Source: Triglochin maritima
Lineage: Eukaryota > Streptophyta > Magnoliopsida > Alismatales > Juncaginaceae
DNA length: 64,000 bases
Assembly (NCBI GenBank): GCA_963682175.1
Contig: OY821777.1
Location: forward strand, 16,760,001-16,824,000
Direction of reading: 5' to 3'
Part shown: positions 48,109 to 58,895 of the stretch, piece after piece
Layout: each line of letters begins with the position of its first letter
Position numbering within the stretch: the first letter of the stretch is position 1
Notes under the pieces: model-generated
Told to the model about the DNA's origin: nothing
Databases searched by the model: none
Seen by the model: only the letters and a program-made list of their open reading frames with translations
Program-made: the position numbers and the translations under genes

Positions 48109-49443
48109 TGTTGCCTTTTTGGCCTTAATCTTTGTTTTGATGATTTAATCAACCTAATCTTAATTATGATCATGTAGAGTAGCACACATGTTGCATTGCA
48201 TATATATTGCTTTGTGCTAACCTCTACAGGTGATCAAGACTCAAGGAAGAAAGGAAATCAAGTCAAGACATGTAATCAAGCTCATTTGAAGACATGTATT
48301 TTGCATTTCTTTGAGTCTTTAGGAACCTTGTGTAATTGAGAATACTTGAGCTAAAAACTACTCAACCACATACTAGTTTCCCTATAGAAGTCACACACAA
48401 AATTTCACATAATTTGGACTTTAATAGATCATCCAAACTAGAACCGGAAAACACCTAAACAAAACTTGAACTGCCTGGACCAAAACGGTCGACCGTTGAA
48501 ACCTTTCCGTTCGACCATTTACACATATTTTCAGACCGTTTGTTTTGTCGTATTATACCTAACGGTCGTATTCGTATTATTCCCGAATACCCCAAAATTT
48601 CCAAACCTCCGGTCGACCGAACCAACACAATTTGGTCTCCCAGAAGTGCCAAGACTAATTCGGTCGAACAATCCCCTGAGCCCGTTCGACCGTTAACTTA
48701 AGTTAACTCAAATCAAAGCTGAAATTTGACCAAACGGTCGAACGACATACTCGTTTCGGTCGACCGTTTTTAGGCAGAATTGCGTTCTGCAGGTTTCTGT
48801 TTTGTGTATCTTCACCAACTCATACCCAATCAACCCCAACGGCTCTATTCGCTCTAATACTTATAAATAGAGTTGTAAAACACATTTTAACACAACTCTC
48901 TCACTCATATTTGTTCCCAACATTAGAGAGAAGATCCAAACACTCAAAATCTCAAAACCTTCCACACTTTAGTCTTAATTCATATTCTACCCAAGTGTGC
49001 TCAAGTTTAGAGAGTGTTGTTCCACTCAATCATTGTGCAAGAAGCAATGGTCTTCGTGAAAGCCCAAGACTCAAGTATAGACTTCGGTGAGAGCCCGAAG
49101 TGTCCCTCCCGGATTGTGAGAGGTGGAGCCAAGCTCGGCGAGGGTTGTTCGCGAGCTTGAAGATTGTAAAGGCGTTCTCTCCCGGCCCGGAACGGGGAGT
49201 GGTTAGTGAAGTCGTAGGCGGAGCTCGGTGATCCGAGCGGAGCTTGCAAGAGAGGACTAGGACTCGGGTGGGGTGCCAAACCTCTATAAAAATCCCCCGT
49301 GTCGATTGCGGTTTGCATTATCCTCCATCTACTTGCTTGTTTATTTTAAATTCCGTTGTGCATGTCTTGATTGCTTAAACAAGTAGGTAATTAGTGTAAA
49401 ATAGTGATTAGTATTGTGGACTCATAACCCACATGATCCTACA
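48109..49443 (+). mobile_element. Solo Sirevirus-like LTR, 1335 bp, with TSD
   Basis: Starts TGTTGCCTTTTTGGCC and ends GATCCTACA, as the LTRs of the element at 14973. It is flanked by a perfect 5-bp duplication TAAAT (48104-48108, 49444-49448) inside the LINE. It carries CGGTCGACCG decamers near 48486, 48611 and 48757 and the TATA box at 48862. It is clearly diverged from and about 220 bp shorter than the full element's LTR. Confidence 0.92.
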
Positions 49444-49448
49444 TAAAT

Positions 49449-50086
49449 GAGATTCTATTTTCCTAAAGAAAGTATTTGCTACCATGAGGTCATATGCTAC
49501 AGTGAAATTCAGAAAATCTTCTCCTTCTTGGTTCCTAATACCAAACCCAAACCCTTCATGAATATGTTTAAACTCTTCGCTAATACAAAGTTTCTCACTA
49601 CTAGGAATCTCTCTCACCATAATGTCAAGGTCCTCCCAAAACTATTTCGCTCAAACCTACTTGTGGGGCATAGACGTTAATGACATTCAAAATCAGTTTT
49701 CCGATAACTAACTTAATTAAAATTATTCGGCCACCTTGCATTTTAACCTATACCGCCTCATCTCTTAGGCTCTTATCTACTAAGATTCCTAGTCCATTTT
49801 TGTTTCTATCTTTTCCACTATACCATAACTTAAACCCTGTATTTTCAACTTCTTTAGCTTTTTCACCTACCCATATGGTCTCCTGAACACAAAGAATATT
49901 GTATTTTCTCATGTTGATCACATCCACTAACTCTCCCAACTTACCTGTTAAAGATCCAACATTCCAATTAACTATGTGTATCCTACTATCCTCAACTAGC
50001 TTCCTTACCCCTCGCGCACCCGTTGGGTAAAGTACGAGGACCCTAACTCCTTGTGCACAACATCCGGGCGCCGATGCAGTGTACCA
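49449..50086 (-). pseudogene. LINE AP-endonuclease domain, broken
   Basis: Minus-strand frames read ILCVQETIWVGEKAKEVE (about 49897-49840), then YSGKDRNKNGLGILVDKSLR, and in another frame EGFGFGIRNQEGEDFLNFTVAYDL with VANTFFRK near 49560-49450. These are apurinic-endonuclease-like domain landmarks of plant LINEs. The domain was continuous with the RT before the LTR at 48109 inserted. Confidence 0.8.
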
Positions 50087-50091
50087 CTAAG

Positions 50092-51436
50092 TGTAGGATC
50101 GTGTGGGTTATGAGTCCACTAATCACTTTTAGAATAATTACCTACTCGTTTTATCGATCGACTTATATGCAGCGGAATTTAAACAACTAAACGAGCAAGT
50201 AAGAAATATGCAAACCACAATGGACGCCGGGGGTTTTTACAGAGGTTCGGTCACCGCCTACGTCCTCTCTTGCAAGCTCCGCTCGGATCACCGAGCTCCG
50301 CTCATGACTTCACTATCCACTCCCCGTTCCGGGCCGGGAGAGAACGTCGTTACAAGTCTTCAAGCTCGCGAACAACCCTCGCCGAGCTTGGCTCCACCTC
50401 TCACAAACCGAGAGGATCACTTCGGGCTCTCACCGAAGTCTATGCTCTTTGTCTTGGGCTTTCACCAAGACCCTTGCTTCTTTGACAACAACAATTGAGT
50501 GAGACAACACTATCTAAATCTTGAGCACACTTGAGTAGAAATAAGGAATTGATTCTAAGTGTGGAAATTTGAGGCTTTGAGTGTTTGGGATTCTCTCTAA
50601 TATTTGGGACAAGTTTGTAGTAGGAGAGTTGTGTTAAAATGTGTTTTACAACTCTATTTATAAGCATTAGAGAGAATAGAGTTGTTGGGTTTGATTGGGT
50701 GTGAGTTGATGTGTGTACACAAAACAGAAATTTGCAGGACCCAATTCTGCCTAAAAATGGTCGACCGAATCAGGTATTCGGTTCGACCGTTTTGTCAAAT
50801 TTCAGCTTTGACTTAAGTTAACTTAAGGTAACGGTCGAACGGGCTCAGGGGATCGGTCGACCGAATTAGTCCAGGCACTTCTGGGAGACCAAATTGTGTT
50901 GGTTTGGTCGACCGTTAGGAAACTTTCGGTCGACCGGATGTTTGGAAATTTGGGATATTTGGGAATAATACGAATACGACCGTTGGGTATAATACGACAA
51001 AACAAACGGTCTAAAAATATGTGTAAACGGTCGAACGGAAAGCTTTCAACGGTCGACCGTTTTGGTCCAGGAAGTTCAAGTTTTGTTTAGGTGTTTTCCG
51101 GTTCTAGTTTGGATGATCTATTGAAGTCCAAATTATGTGAAATTTTGTGTGTGACTTCTATAGGGAACCTAGTCTGTGTTTAAGTTGATTTTAGCTCAAG
51201 TATGCTCAAAATACACAAATTCCTATAGACTCAAAGAAATACAAAATACATGTCTTCAAATGAGCTTGATTACATGTCTTGACTTGTTTTCCTTTCTTCC
51301 TTGAGTCTTGATCACCTGTAGAGGTTAGCACAAAACAATATATATGCAATGCAATATGTGTGCTACTCTACATGATCATAATTAAGATTAGGTTAATTAA
51401 ATCATCAAAACATAGATTAATGCCAAAAAGCCAGCA
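50092..51436 (-). mobile_element. Second solo LTR, opposite strand, with TSD
   Basis: On the minus strand it starts TGCTGGCTTTTTGGC and ends GATCCTACA. A perfect 5-bp duplication CTAAG flanks it (50087-50091, 51437-51441). It contains CGGTCGACCG decamers near 50855, 50926 and 51051. It is the same family as the solo LTR at 48109 but inverted, only 0.65 kb away, in the same LINE. Confidence 0.92.
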
Positions 51437-51968
51437 CTAAGGTGGTGGCGTCCCTAGACTAACTTCTTTATCGCTCACACCCGTCGAGAATGATGCGTAG
51501 ACCCTTGGTCACTTTGAATCACTACATCTGGGGCCCGATGTAACACATTGCTAAGAGGGTGACTCCCCAAACACGATTCTCTTTTAAGTTTCATTTCCAT
51601 GGGAGTAATTAGGATTTTACGTTGGCTCGCAACACCTATCGCAGCCGTCCTCCTTTATCCTGGCTTGGGACAGGCTATGTACAAAAATTTACGATTGCAG
51701 TTTGTAAAAATAATTTGAGGATTATTTTTCACATTACGGAATTGAATTTTTGACTTTTGTCGTAGAGGGAACCCACTGCATCAGTAACTAGATAGAGGTA
51801 ATATTCCATTTTTATTGATTTTGTCATACATTTGATCTTAACTATCTCTTACAACTCCTATCGTAATGTTTGGAATTTAAGAAACTATTTCTGTAAGCTT
51901 CCGACGAAATCTTTGAATTTAAATATAAAAAATGAGAGTTTATTTATTTACACACATTGAATTTTTAC

Positions 51969-52514
51969 TGAACTGTTAAACGTCGTTCGTAAATTACTTA
52001 AATCGCCTGTACCAATTACCATTTTGCCCTTCTCTACTTTCTACTTATTTCTGCTCCCAATAGACTCATATTTTCATACTACAACAAAAATAATCATTAC
52101 AATAAAAATCAGAGTAAGAATGCACGGGTGGCAGGAGGCGGCAGCCCCTACGGAGTCCGTCTGTCCCCCCCCCCCCCCCCCCCGACAAAGCGAGCGAGCA
52201 GAGAGAGCGGTTTGCAGACGTTTTTTTTTTGTTTCGATACCCTATTATTGTACTTCGGATATTGATCCGTTTACCCGTTTCTTTATGTTTGTGTTTTTTT
52301 TCTCACCCCATCACCATTGAAATCTTGCTACAGAACCTGAAATAATTTGAAAGAACACATTGTATAAATTCAAGATTAAAAAAATGGGGTGTCTTAGCCA
52401 GACGTCCTAATTTTTGTTACGGGACACAATGTGTATTAAATAGATTGTGAAAGACAGAAGGGTAATTTGAGACAGACGATTTAAGTCAAAACCGAGCCAC
52501 AAATAATAATTCCC
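51969..52514. mobile_element. Mutator-like MITE with 9-bp TSD
   Basis: The left end TGAACTGTTAAACGTCG and the reverse complement of the right end (GGGAATTATTATTTGTGG) align, as do the next words ACTTAAATCG and the following ATTACC. The flanks AATTTTTAC (51960-51968) and AATTTTTAT (52515-52523) match at 8 of 9, the Mutator hallmark. The interior has a run of 18-19 C near 52147 and GGTGTCTTAGCCAGACGTCC, the hairpin word of the larger neighbour. It has no coding sequence. Confidence 0.75.
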
Positions 52515-52671
52515 AATTTTTATCTGAATTGTTATTCGTCGTCGTAAAACTACTTAAATCGCCCCAACAGATTACCATTTTGCCCCTCGATCCTTTCTAC
52601 TTATATAACTCTTCATTTCACTCTTTTAACACAACTTTCTCTTCATATCACCCTTCTATTCACCAGATAAA

Positions 52672-54850
52672 ATGTCTCGGAGGCCAGGAAAAGAACCAGT
52701 GGACACCCCAGACTAGTCACATCTGGTAAATTACCATGTTTATTTAAATTAATTTTTTAAAAACATTTTTGGGTCGGGCGTTCACGGGAGACGCTCGACC
52801 CAACGAGAGGGTGGAGGCGGTTTATCTAGACGCCTCCACCTATGTGCAGGCGTGTTAGGCAGACACCTCCACCTTGATGGAGGCGGCTTAGCCAGACGCC
52901 CGTTTTTTTTAATTTTCTGTTAAATTCAAAATTTTCAGGTTCCATTGCAAGATTTCGGTGGTGATGGAGTAGATTACAGTGAGCTTTTTGACAGTTAAGA
53001 AATATTTACAACAATCGAGGAAGCTTGTAAATGGGCGAAACAAGTTGCACTAGGAGCCGGTTTTTTTTGGTTATATCATCATACAAACCAAAAGCAGATA
53101 ACCGGATGGATTGTTACCTCAGATGTGATCGCAGACGTGATATGAGTTCTCGTGATACGAGTATTGCACTGCGAAAGAATACGAAAAGAAAAGGTTGCGG
53201 TTGTCGGTTTTTGGTAAAAGTGGTGGATCGACGAGATCGTGATGGATGGGTCATTGTTTCTAGTAGTATCTATGGGCAGCACAACCACCCACTGGCAATT
53301 TATTCAGAGGGTCACCGACATGTCAGCGGACTTAGTGCTGAGGCAAAGCAAATTGTTCGTGATATGACAGAGGCACAAGCAAGACCCCGTAACATTTTGT
53401 TGGCGGTAAAGAAGAAATTCCCAGACGATAATCCGAATCAAAGACACATTTATAACTTCAGAAAGTACATGAGGAGGACGAAATCTGAAGACAGGAATCC
53501 CGCGCAGCAGATTCTCAGGAAGGCAATGCAGCATAAGTATTTGCATTGGATTGTGGCAGATGAAGAAACTAATGTCTTGACTCACGCAATTTTGGCACAT
53601 CCGACTTCAGTTCAGTTGTTGCGTACATACCCATCCGTAATCTGTATGGATTCGACGTATAAGACGAACAAGTACAAGATGCCTTTGTTTGAGATGGTTG
53701 GGGTTACTCCAACAAACATGAATTTCCTCGTCGGATATGCGATTTTGCAGGATGAGACCGAGTCTAGTTACCGGTGGGTGTTGGAGAGGTTACGAGATCT
53801 ATTATTAAATATTGTTAGCCAGACTGCAATAATTACGGACCGGGAGATGGGTCTGATGCGACCAGTGGCAGAGGTTTTTCCTGAGTCTGCTCATTTACTA
53901 TGCACCTGGCATATCAACAAAGACGTGTACAACTACGCATACCACGTATTCGGCAAGGAGAAGCAGCTGGCAGAGAGTTTTAGGTGTGGAATGTGGAGGA
54001 GAATCATGCTTTCTGATTCACAGACGGATTATGATAGAGCAGTCCGTAATCTGAAAGATTCTTACAACTCCTGGTCAGTGCTGACGAAGTATGTGGAAGA
54101 CACGTGGTTGATGCATAAGGAAAAATTCGTGTTAAATTGGACGAATCAAGTTTTTCATTTCGGCAACACTACGAACTGCATGGTGGAAAGTGCACATTCG
54201 GCTCTGAAAGAGTGGATCACTAAATCAACTGCCGTTCTCGACACTCTTTTCGACCGCGTGAACTCGGCTATTGAAATGCAGCTGACGAATATTCAGAACT
54301 TTCTTGAAGATTCGAGACGTCGAATTGTGACAAACAACATTGGTCCTTTGAATATCGTTGTGGGTGTGCTTTCCTGACAACACATGGGATTCCTTGTGCA
54401 TGTACCATGTACGAGTGTTTGGCGTCAGGTGATGGAATTTATTTAGAGCAGATTCATCCATTCTGGAAAACACTTGTTATCAGAGAAGGAGTCCAGATGT
54501 CAGAGCTTGTTGATCAGTCAACACAAGACGTCGAGCATTTTCGGAAGCTAGTGGATGAGATCTCGGAGAGCGACCCTGCAGTAATTCGTAGTGCCTCTCG
54601 TATTTTATACGAACAGCTACACCCCGATCAGTCAAACTATGGAGAACCCGCAGAAAATATTAAGGTACGAGGTCGACCTAGGGGAAAATCGACACGTCGG
54701 GACCCGAGTGCCTTCGAGTATGCTGAGCGAGGTCGTGGTCGGTATGGCAGTAGTGGGAGCAGGTGTCGTCGTCGGTCTGGCAGTAGTGGGAGCAGGGGTC
54801 GTGGTCGGTCTTCTAATTCGTCTCGATCGTCCGTGAACACGGGCACATGA
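52672..54850 (+). pseudogene. Mutator-like (FAR1-related) transposase, broken
   Basis: Exon 1 (52672-52725, MSRRPGKEP) lies within the inverted end; an intron runs to CAG at 52938. The frame then reads a FAR1-type N-terminus (EEACKWAKQVALGAGF), a DNA-binding part with RKGCGCRF and HNHPL, and the MULE catalytic core: Asp in ICMDSTYKTN, Asp in ITDREMGLM, CWHINKDV, and Glu in MVESAHSALKEW. A SWIM zinc finger (CGCAF...HGIPCAC) and an RGR-rich tail follow. Lesions: TAG at 52714, TAA at 52996, a one-base frameshift in the T8 run at 53061-53068, and a frameshift at about 54350-54375. The ATG at 53031 that opens the longest frame is probably not the original start. Confidence 0.88.
52775..52905. repeat. 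GC-rich hairpin array, left side of MULE
   Basis: In the first intron of the transposase, words of the form GGCGT/GGCGG...AGACGCC recur (near 52815, 52845 and 52880), and GGTCGGGCGTTCACGGGAGACGCTCGACC forms a local hairpin at about 52773-52802. Matching arrays lie at 57878-57962 and 58434-58649. Confidence 0.7.
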
Positions 54851-54968
54851 TCTTCTGGTATGACGATATCTTTGTTGTTATTTAATATATATCAGTAATC
54901 TAGATGGGGTTAAATATATTATCTCCTAATTTTGTTGTTTTAATGAATTGTTATTTACCTATCTTACA

Positions 54969-55586
54969 GTGTCCGGACGGATTGACGTGGACAACTTCTC
55001 ATATAATGATAGACTGTCAGGAATCATTTTACCATTTCTGCAAATGTGGAATGACGTACATGCTGATGGGAATTGTGGATTTCGATGTGTTGTCGATGTC
55101 TTCCATGGTGGTTAAGAGAACTGGTCGTATGCTCGTCGTGCGATTTCTAATGAGATAGGTGCACATCCTATTTATGAGAGTGTCTATTTCGGCAATGTGG
55201 GAGAGGCTCGTCGACGAATTGATTGGGGCGGGGGAGCTTGTGGCGAGGATCATTATATGGAGGTTTGGGTCGACTTGTTCCCGATTGCTAATTTTTACAA
55301 GTGTGCGGTCATGTATTTCTCAATGGGAACGGATGGTTCGTTGTTCCCGTGTCTTACTGTGCTACCTTGGGAGAGTCAGTCTGCCATGACGAGGCATATC
55401 AGAGAGTTGGTCATTGCTCATTTAGGGAGTTACAGACATTTTATTCGTTTGGAATTAGTTGATAATTTCACAGTACCTCCTATAGCGACCTTATGGTATC
55501 AAATGCGAGATGAGAGTGTTGTTGGATGGGAGGATCAGTATCAAAGTAGGATGGAGTATTGGAACCGGTTACGTGGTACATTTTGA
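54969..55586 (+). pseudogene. OTU-type cysteine protease, one stop codon
   Basis: The frame starts at an acceptor-like TTACAG and reads LPFLQMWNDVHADGNCGFRC, the OTU nucleophile motif (Asp-Gly-Asn-Cys). It continues ENWSYARRAISNEI, then through the Trp-rich EVWVDLFPIANFYKC region to the stop at 55584-55586 (about 205 codons). A TAA at 55113-55115 lies shortly after the catalytic Cys. Otherwise the frame is open. OTU enzymes cleave ubiquitin-like chains; a role in transposon biology is unknown to me. It directly follows the transposase (119 bp). Confidence 0.82.
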
Positions 55587-55871
55587 TTGTAATTTGTAAT
55601 GTTTTTGTAATGTATAATATATCGTGTATTTTTACTTATATCGTGTTGTTCTTTTACCATATTTTAATTTTAAATATTATTTGATATCTAAAGAAATAAG
55701 TTGAAGATATTTTCGTGAAAAATAAATATTAAAAATACGATAGTCAAAGAAATATGTAGAAGATATGTTCGTCAGAAATAAATAATAACCGTACACAAAT
55801 AAGCATAAGCAAATACCAACAAATGTAGTAACAATGCAACATATAACAAAACGAAAGTAAAAGCAAGACAA

Positions 55872-57871
55872 CTACAACTCAGCATCTGAATCATGGTCCG
55901 AAATGCCCAACTGGCTGTTCCAATCCTCGATCAGGCGATCCCAATCTGTACATGCAAGTCTCGTCTCCTCAGTCGGCATGATGTATCTCTCTCGTAAGAA
56001 CGGTTGCGTACACCGTATCACCCTACTCATCCACTGTATGTAAAATAAAAATTAGCGTATAATAACAAAATATACTTTACAATTAAAAATAAAATTATAT
56101 AAACTTACCGCATCGGCACACGTCCTATCCAGTGGTCTCTCCGGTCTCGGAATGAGACCGCGTACGAGAAGTGGATGTGAGCACCTACCGAACCACTGCA
56201 AATAATCTTCAGCACAAGTGGAGGGGTCGCGACTACGACTCAGATCGGCCAGGTGTAGTCGTCCTACTCTCAGAAATGTCCTCCAAACCGATTCCGCAGA
56301 AGAAACGCTGTGCCTAACGTCGTACCTCGTCGCAGTCGCAGACCGTACTGCATGCTCGGGCGTCGGGATGTCAACCGGGATCACCTGGACGTATCCTACC
56401 TGACGTAACATGCGATCAAGTAAATAAGGCTCTGTGATATCCCTATAACGAATAACGCCCATAAATGTAGTCCTTGGCACAACTACAACAGGCTCGGGAC
56501 CATATGGTAACCACTCCACCTAAATGTTTATACGTTAATAATAATAAAGTTAAATTTAAATAAACGTGAATGATATATACATTATATACATGCGATGCAT
56601 TCAACTGATCTAGCCGTCTACGAATAGAAAGAAGTCGACTCTCGCTCTTATCCTCCGCCCGGACAACCCACATACGCGAACGAGGATGGCCACGCTCAAC
56701 AATCTTCCGCTCACGATGTGGGCGGAAAGCAGGAAAATACTCATATATCCAAGCCTGCAGTAGTGTAAGACAACCCGTAATCTGACCACAATCAGCACGA
56801 CTACTGACCAATGGTATCTGGGTCCCTCGCCACCAATAAGTCGTGTGGTCTCACACTGGAACCGCTCTTGTCGACAAACAATACGCAACCTAGCAGTAAG
56901 AAGAGATAATCAGTCATATGCGTATCCTCAGTCTGTGGTGGTCGCCCCCGTCTGCAACACTCATCCACAGCATCGATACTAACACCACCTCCACACCAAA
57001 ATGAGCTATCCCACCCAAGACCCTCCAGGCTGACACCCAGCAACTCAGATACATATAACTTCAACTCAGATGCCGGCGCCTGCGCACTCACCATAGGACC
57101 CTCAACAGGAATGTGCAAAATCTGAAAGACGTCATGCAACATGATCGTCATCTCTCCGAACGGCAAGTGAAAAGTGTTGGTGTCAGGTTGCCACCGCTTC
57201 ACGAATGCCGAAATCAACGGCATGTCGATGTAGGAAAACATGTTGTACGGCAAGTGACCCAATCCACTGTCAACCACGGTCGCTGTCATATCCTCAGTCA
57301 TCACTGAACGCCATGCCTGCAATGTCGTACAGGCTCTGTGCCGATTATGGCACTTCAAAACCTTCCGCTGCTCGCCATCCCAAATGCGTCTCGCGACGTG
57401 GCCTCCGAAACCCGGAATGACGCTGCCATCTACAGGACCACCGGGTATAATATCTGTGACGATCCAAGACTCGTCATCACCCATCTTCTTCTTCTGAGCT
57501 CGGGCGTCTTCAGTGCACGAACTCGAATCATCGGTCACAAACCGGACACCTCGATCCTTCCTAATGACCCACTCAGCTGAAGGACCACCGTGTCGCCCCC
57601 GTCCTAGACCGGACTGATGTACCGCCTCCTCCTGTGGCCGCAAGTCGTATCGGCCCCCATCGTCACTCTCGTCGTGACTCCTCACCTCATCTGAATCATC
57701 CTCGTCGTCGAAAGAATCCCCAGTTGTCTGACGACGACGTAACAGATCTTTCTCTCTCCTAACTGAAGCAGAAATACCACGTGTACGTGGATGACGAGGA
57801 CCTGACTCGTCTGCTATACTACGTACCGCGCGTAAGGGAATTGATTTCCCTTTTCCTCCACGGTATACCAT
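55872..57871 (-). pseudogene. Plant mobile domain (PMD) protein, near intact
   Basis: The start is ATG at 57871. A charged N-terminal part (about 120 residues, DDEDDSDEV) is followed by the PMD landmarks DMPLISAFVKRWQPDTNTF, HLPFGEMTIMLHDVFQILHI, LLLGCVLFVDKSGS, then (in another frame) ITGCLTLLQAWIYEYFPAF. Splices: donor after LNASH at 56590, exon 56109-56519 (WLPYG, then LLDRMLRQVG), and last exon 55872-56033 ending DHDSDAEL. The one clear lesion is near 56800-56820, where about 45-50 nt seem missing, shifting the frame. The family is the transposon relative of MAIN/MAIL1 and the long-form PP7 phosphatase N-terminus. It faces the OTU gene tail to tail. Confidence 0.82.
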
Positions 57872-57877
57872 GGTGTA

Positions 57878-58095
57878 AGCGTCTCGCTAAGACGCCTCAA
57901 CCATGGTGGAGGCGTCTTAGCCAGACGCCGCCACGATGGTACAGACGTCTTAGCCAGACGTCCCGTTTTTTTAAATTTTTTTGTCAAATTAAAATTATAC
58001 GGTGTGTTATCTCAAATTATTTGACGTTTCTTTGCAAGTTTTCGGTGGTAACCGGTCGGATTACAATGAGTTTTTTTGCAAGTGATGAAGATTCA
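57878..58095 (+). repeat. Copy of the transposase leader near right end
   Basis: This segment repeats 52840-53000 in the same orientation: the hairpin word TTAGCCAGACG, the CCGTTTTTTTAA run, and TTGCAAG.TTTCGGTGG with GATTACAATGAG. It therefore duplicates the transposase intron 1 end and exon 2 start. Its coding part reads NEFFASDEDS where the main copy has SELFDS and a stop. It is not attached to a longer transposase frame. Confidence 0.7.
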
Positions 58096-58312
58096 AAAAA
58101 ATTCCAGATCCAACATTTTTTAAGTTTCAAATCCCCCGGTGGTAAAACATTCTGACTTACAAATACCACCTCGACATGTCGTTCGGGGGTCTCGCTCACC
58201 GGTGAGCGAGCGGCATTCCACCTCGCCGGTGAGGTGGCGGGGTGGCAAGGGGGCAGCGCCCCCTGGAAATTTTTTATATTTTGAAATTGTTGGATCTGGA
58301 AATTTTTGAATT
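58096..58312. mobile_element. Small fold-back insertion
   Basis: Ends TTCCAGATCCAACA and TGTTGGATCTGGAA are perfect inverted copies about 200 bp apart. The interior contains two more palindromes (CGCTCACCGGTGAGCG and CCACCTCGCCGGTGAGGTGG). It interrupts the duplicated leader. It looks like a small MITE or fold-back element. Confidence 0.65.
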
Positions 58313-58433
58313 TTCGGTGTACCGAAGAGGTATCGGTCATCCGAATATAGTAATTATTAACTTATTAATTAATTTAACAATTATCTAAATTTATAATCAA
58401 TTATCTTTTTTAAAAAATAATAAAAAATTACGT

Positions 58434-58649
58434 GCGTCCGACGGAGCCGCCCTCACGTAGGAGGGGGCGTCTGGCTAAGACGCCTCCCCAATGATGGAGG
58501 CGTCTTACATAGACGTTTGTCCCATGGGCGGAGCGTCTAGGTAAAACGTCTCCCCGATGGGTAAGGCGTCTGGGTAAAACGCCGCCCCATGGGGAAGGCG
58601 ACTTAGCCAGACGCCCCCTCCTACGTGGGGGCGGCTTCGTCGGACGCCG
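58434..58649. repeat. Long GC hairpin, right side of MULE
   Basis: The left arm (58434-58491) and the reverse complement of the right arm (58590-58649) agree over about 55 bases with only three or four mismatches, including CACGTAGGAGGGGGCGTCTG. Between the arms lie further GGCGTCT...ACGCC units near 58495, 58528 and 58565. Confidence 0.88.
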
Positions 58650-58895
58650 GTAATTTTTTTTTTATTTTTTATTAAAAAGATGTTAGATATTTTACCAGAT
58701 TCGAGTACACTGGGGCGTCCGTTGGTTCATTACTGACCTCCAAAACATTATTTTTTATGATTATAAGAGGAATATGAAGAGAGATGTGTGATAGGAGGGT
58801 AAAATGTCGCATTATAGCAGTAGAAATGAGAGAATGACAAAATGGTAATTTCAAAGGACGATTTAAGTAATTTTGGGACAATATTTAGCAATTCA

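Larger units (their letters stand above)
45795..51697 (-). mobile_element. RTE-type LINE split by two solo LTRs
   Basis: Reading the minus strand, the 5' leader is at 51697-51442, the endonuclease part at 50086-49449, the reverse transcriptase at 48103-46430, and the 3' region with the tail CCCCAACTAGTTTGGGATTAA and a TTGTTGTTG end is at 45795-45850. Removing the two solo LTRs and one copy of each duplication leaves about 3.2 kb, normal for plant RTE elements. Frames are broken at several points, so it is inactive. Fragments of the family also lie at 5641 and 31575. Confidence 0.85.
52525..58895. mobile_element. Mutator-like element with OTU and PMD genes
   Basis: About 6.4 kb. Inverted ends extend roughly 200 bp: left TGAATTGTTATTCG... 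to CATCTGGTAAATTACC (52525-52735), and right in reverse complement TGAATTGCTAAATAT... to AATCTGGTAAAATATC (58895-58690). They share ACTTAAATCG, ATTACCATTTTG and ACCAxxGGACxCCCCAG. Inside are the transposase and OTU frames (+) and a PMD gene (-), bordered by GC-rich hairpin arrays. No matching 9-bp duplication was found at its outer edges (ATTTTTATC left, GTTCTTTAA right). Confidence 0.8.

Noticed and set aside
52148..52166. Run of about 18 C as a special structure
   Set aside because: It is a single homopolymer in a MITE and may vary by sequencing error; no evidence of function.
53031..53090. ATG at 53031 as the true transposase start
   Set aside because: A FAR1-type N-terminus continues upstream in another frame and joins this one across the T8 run, so the ATG frame there is a frameshift artefact.
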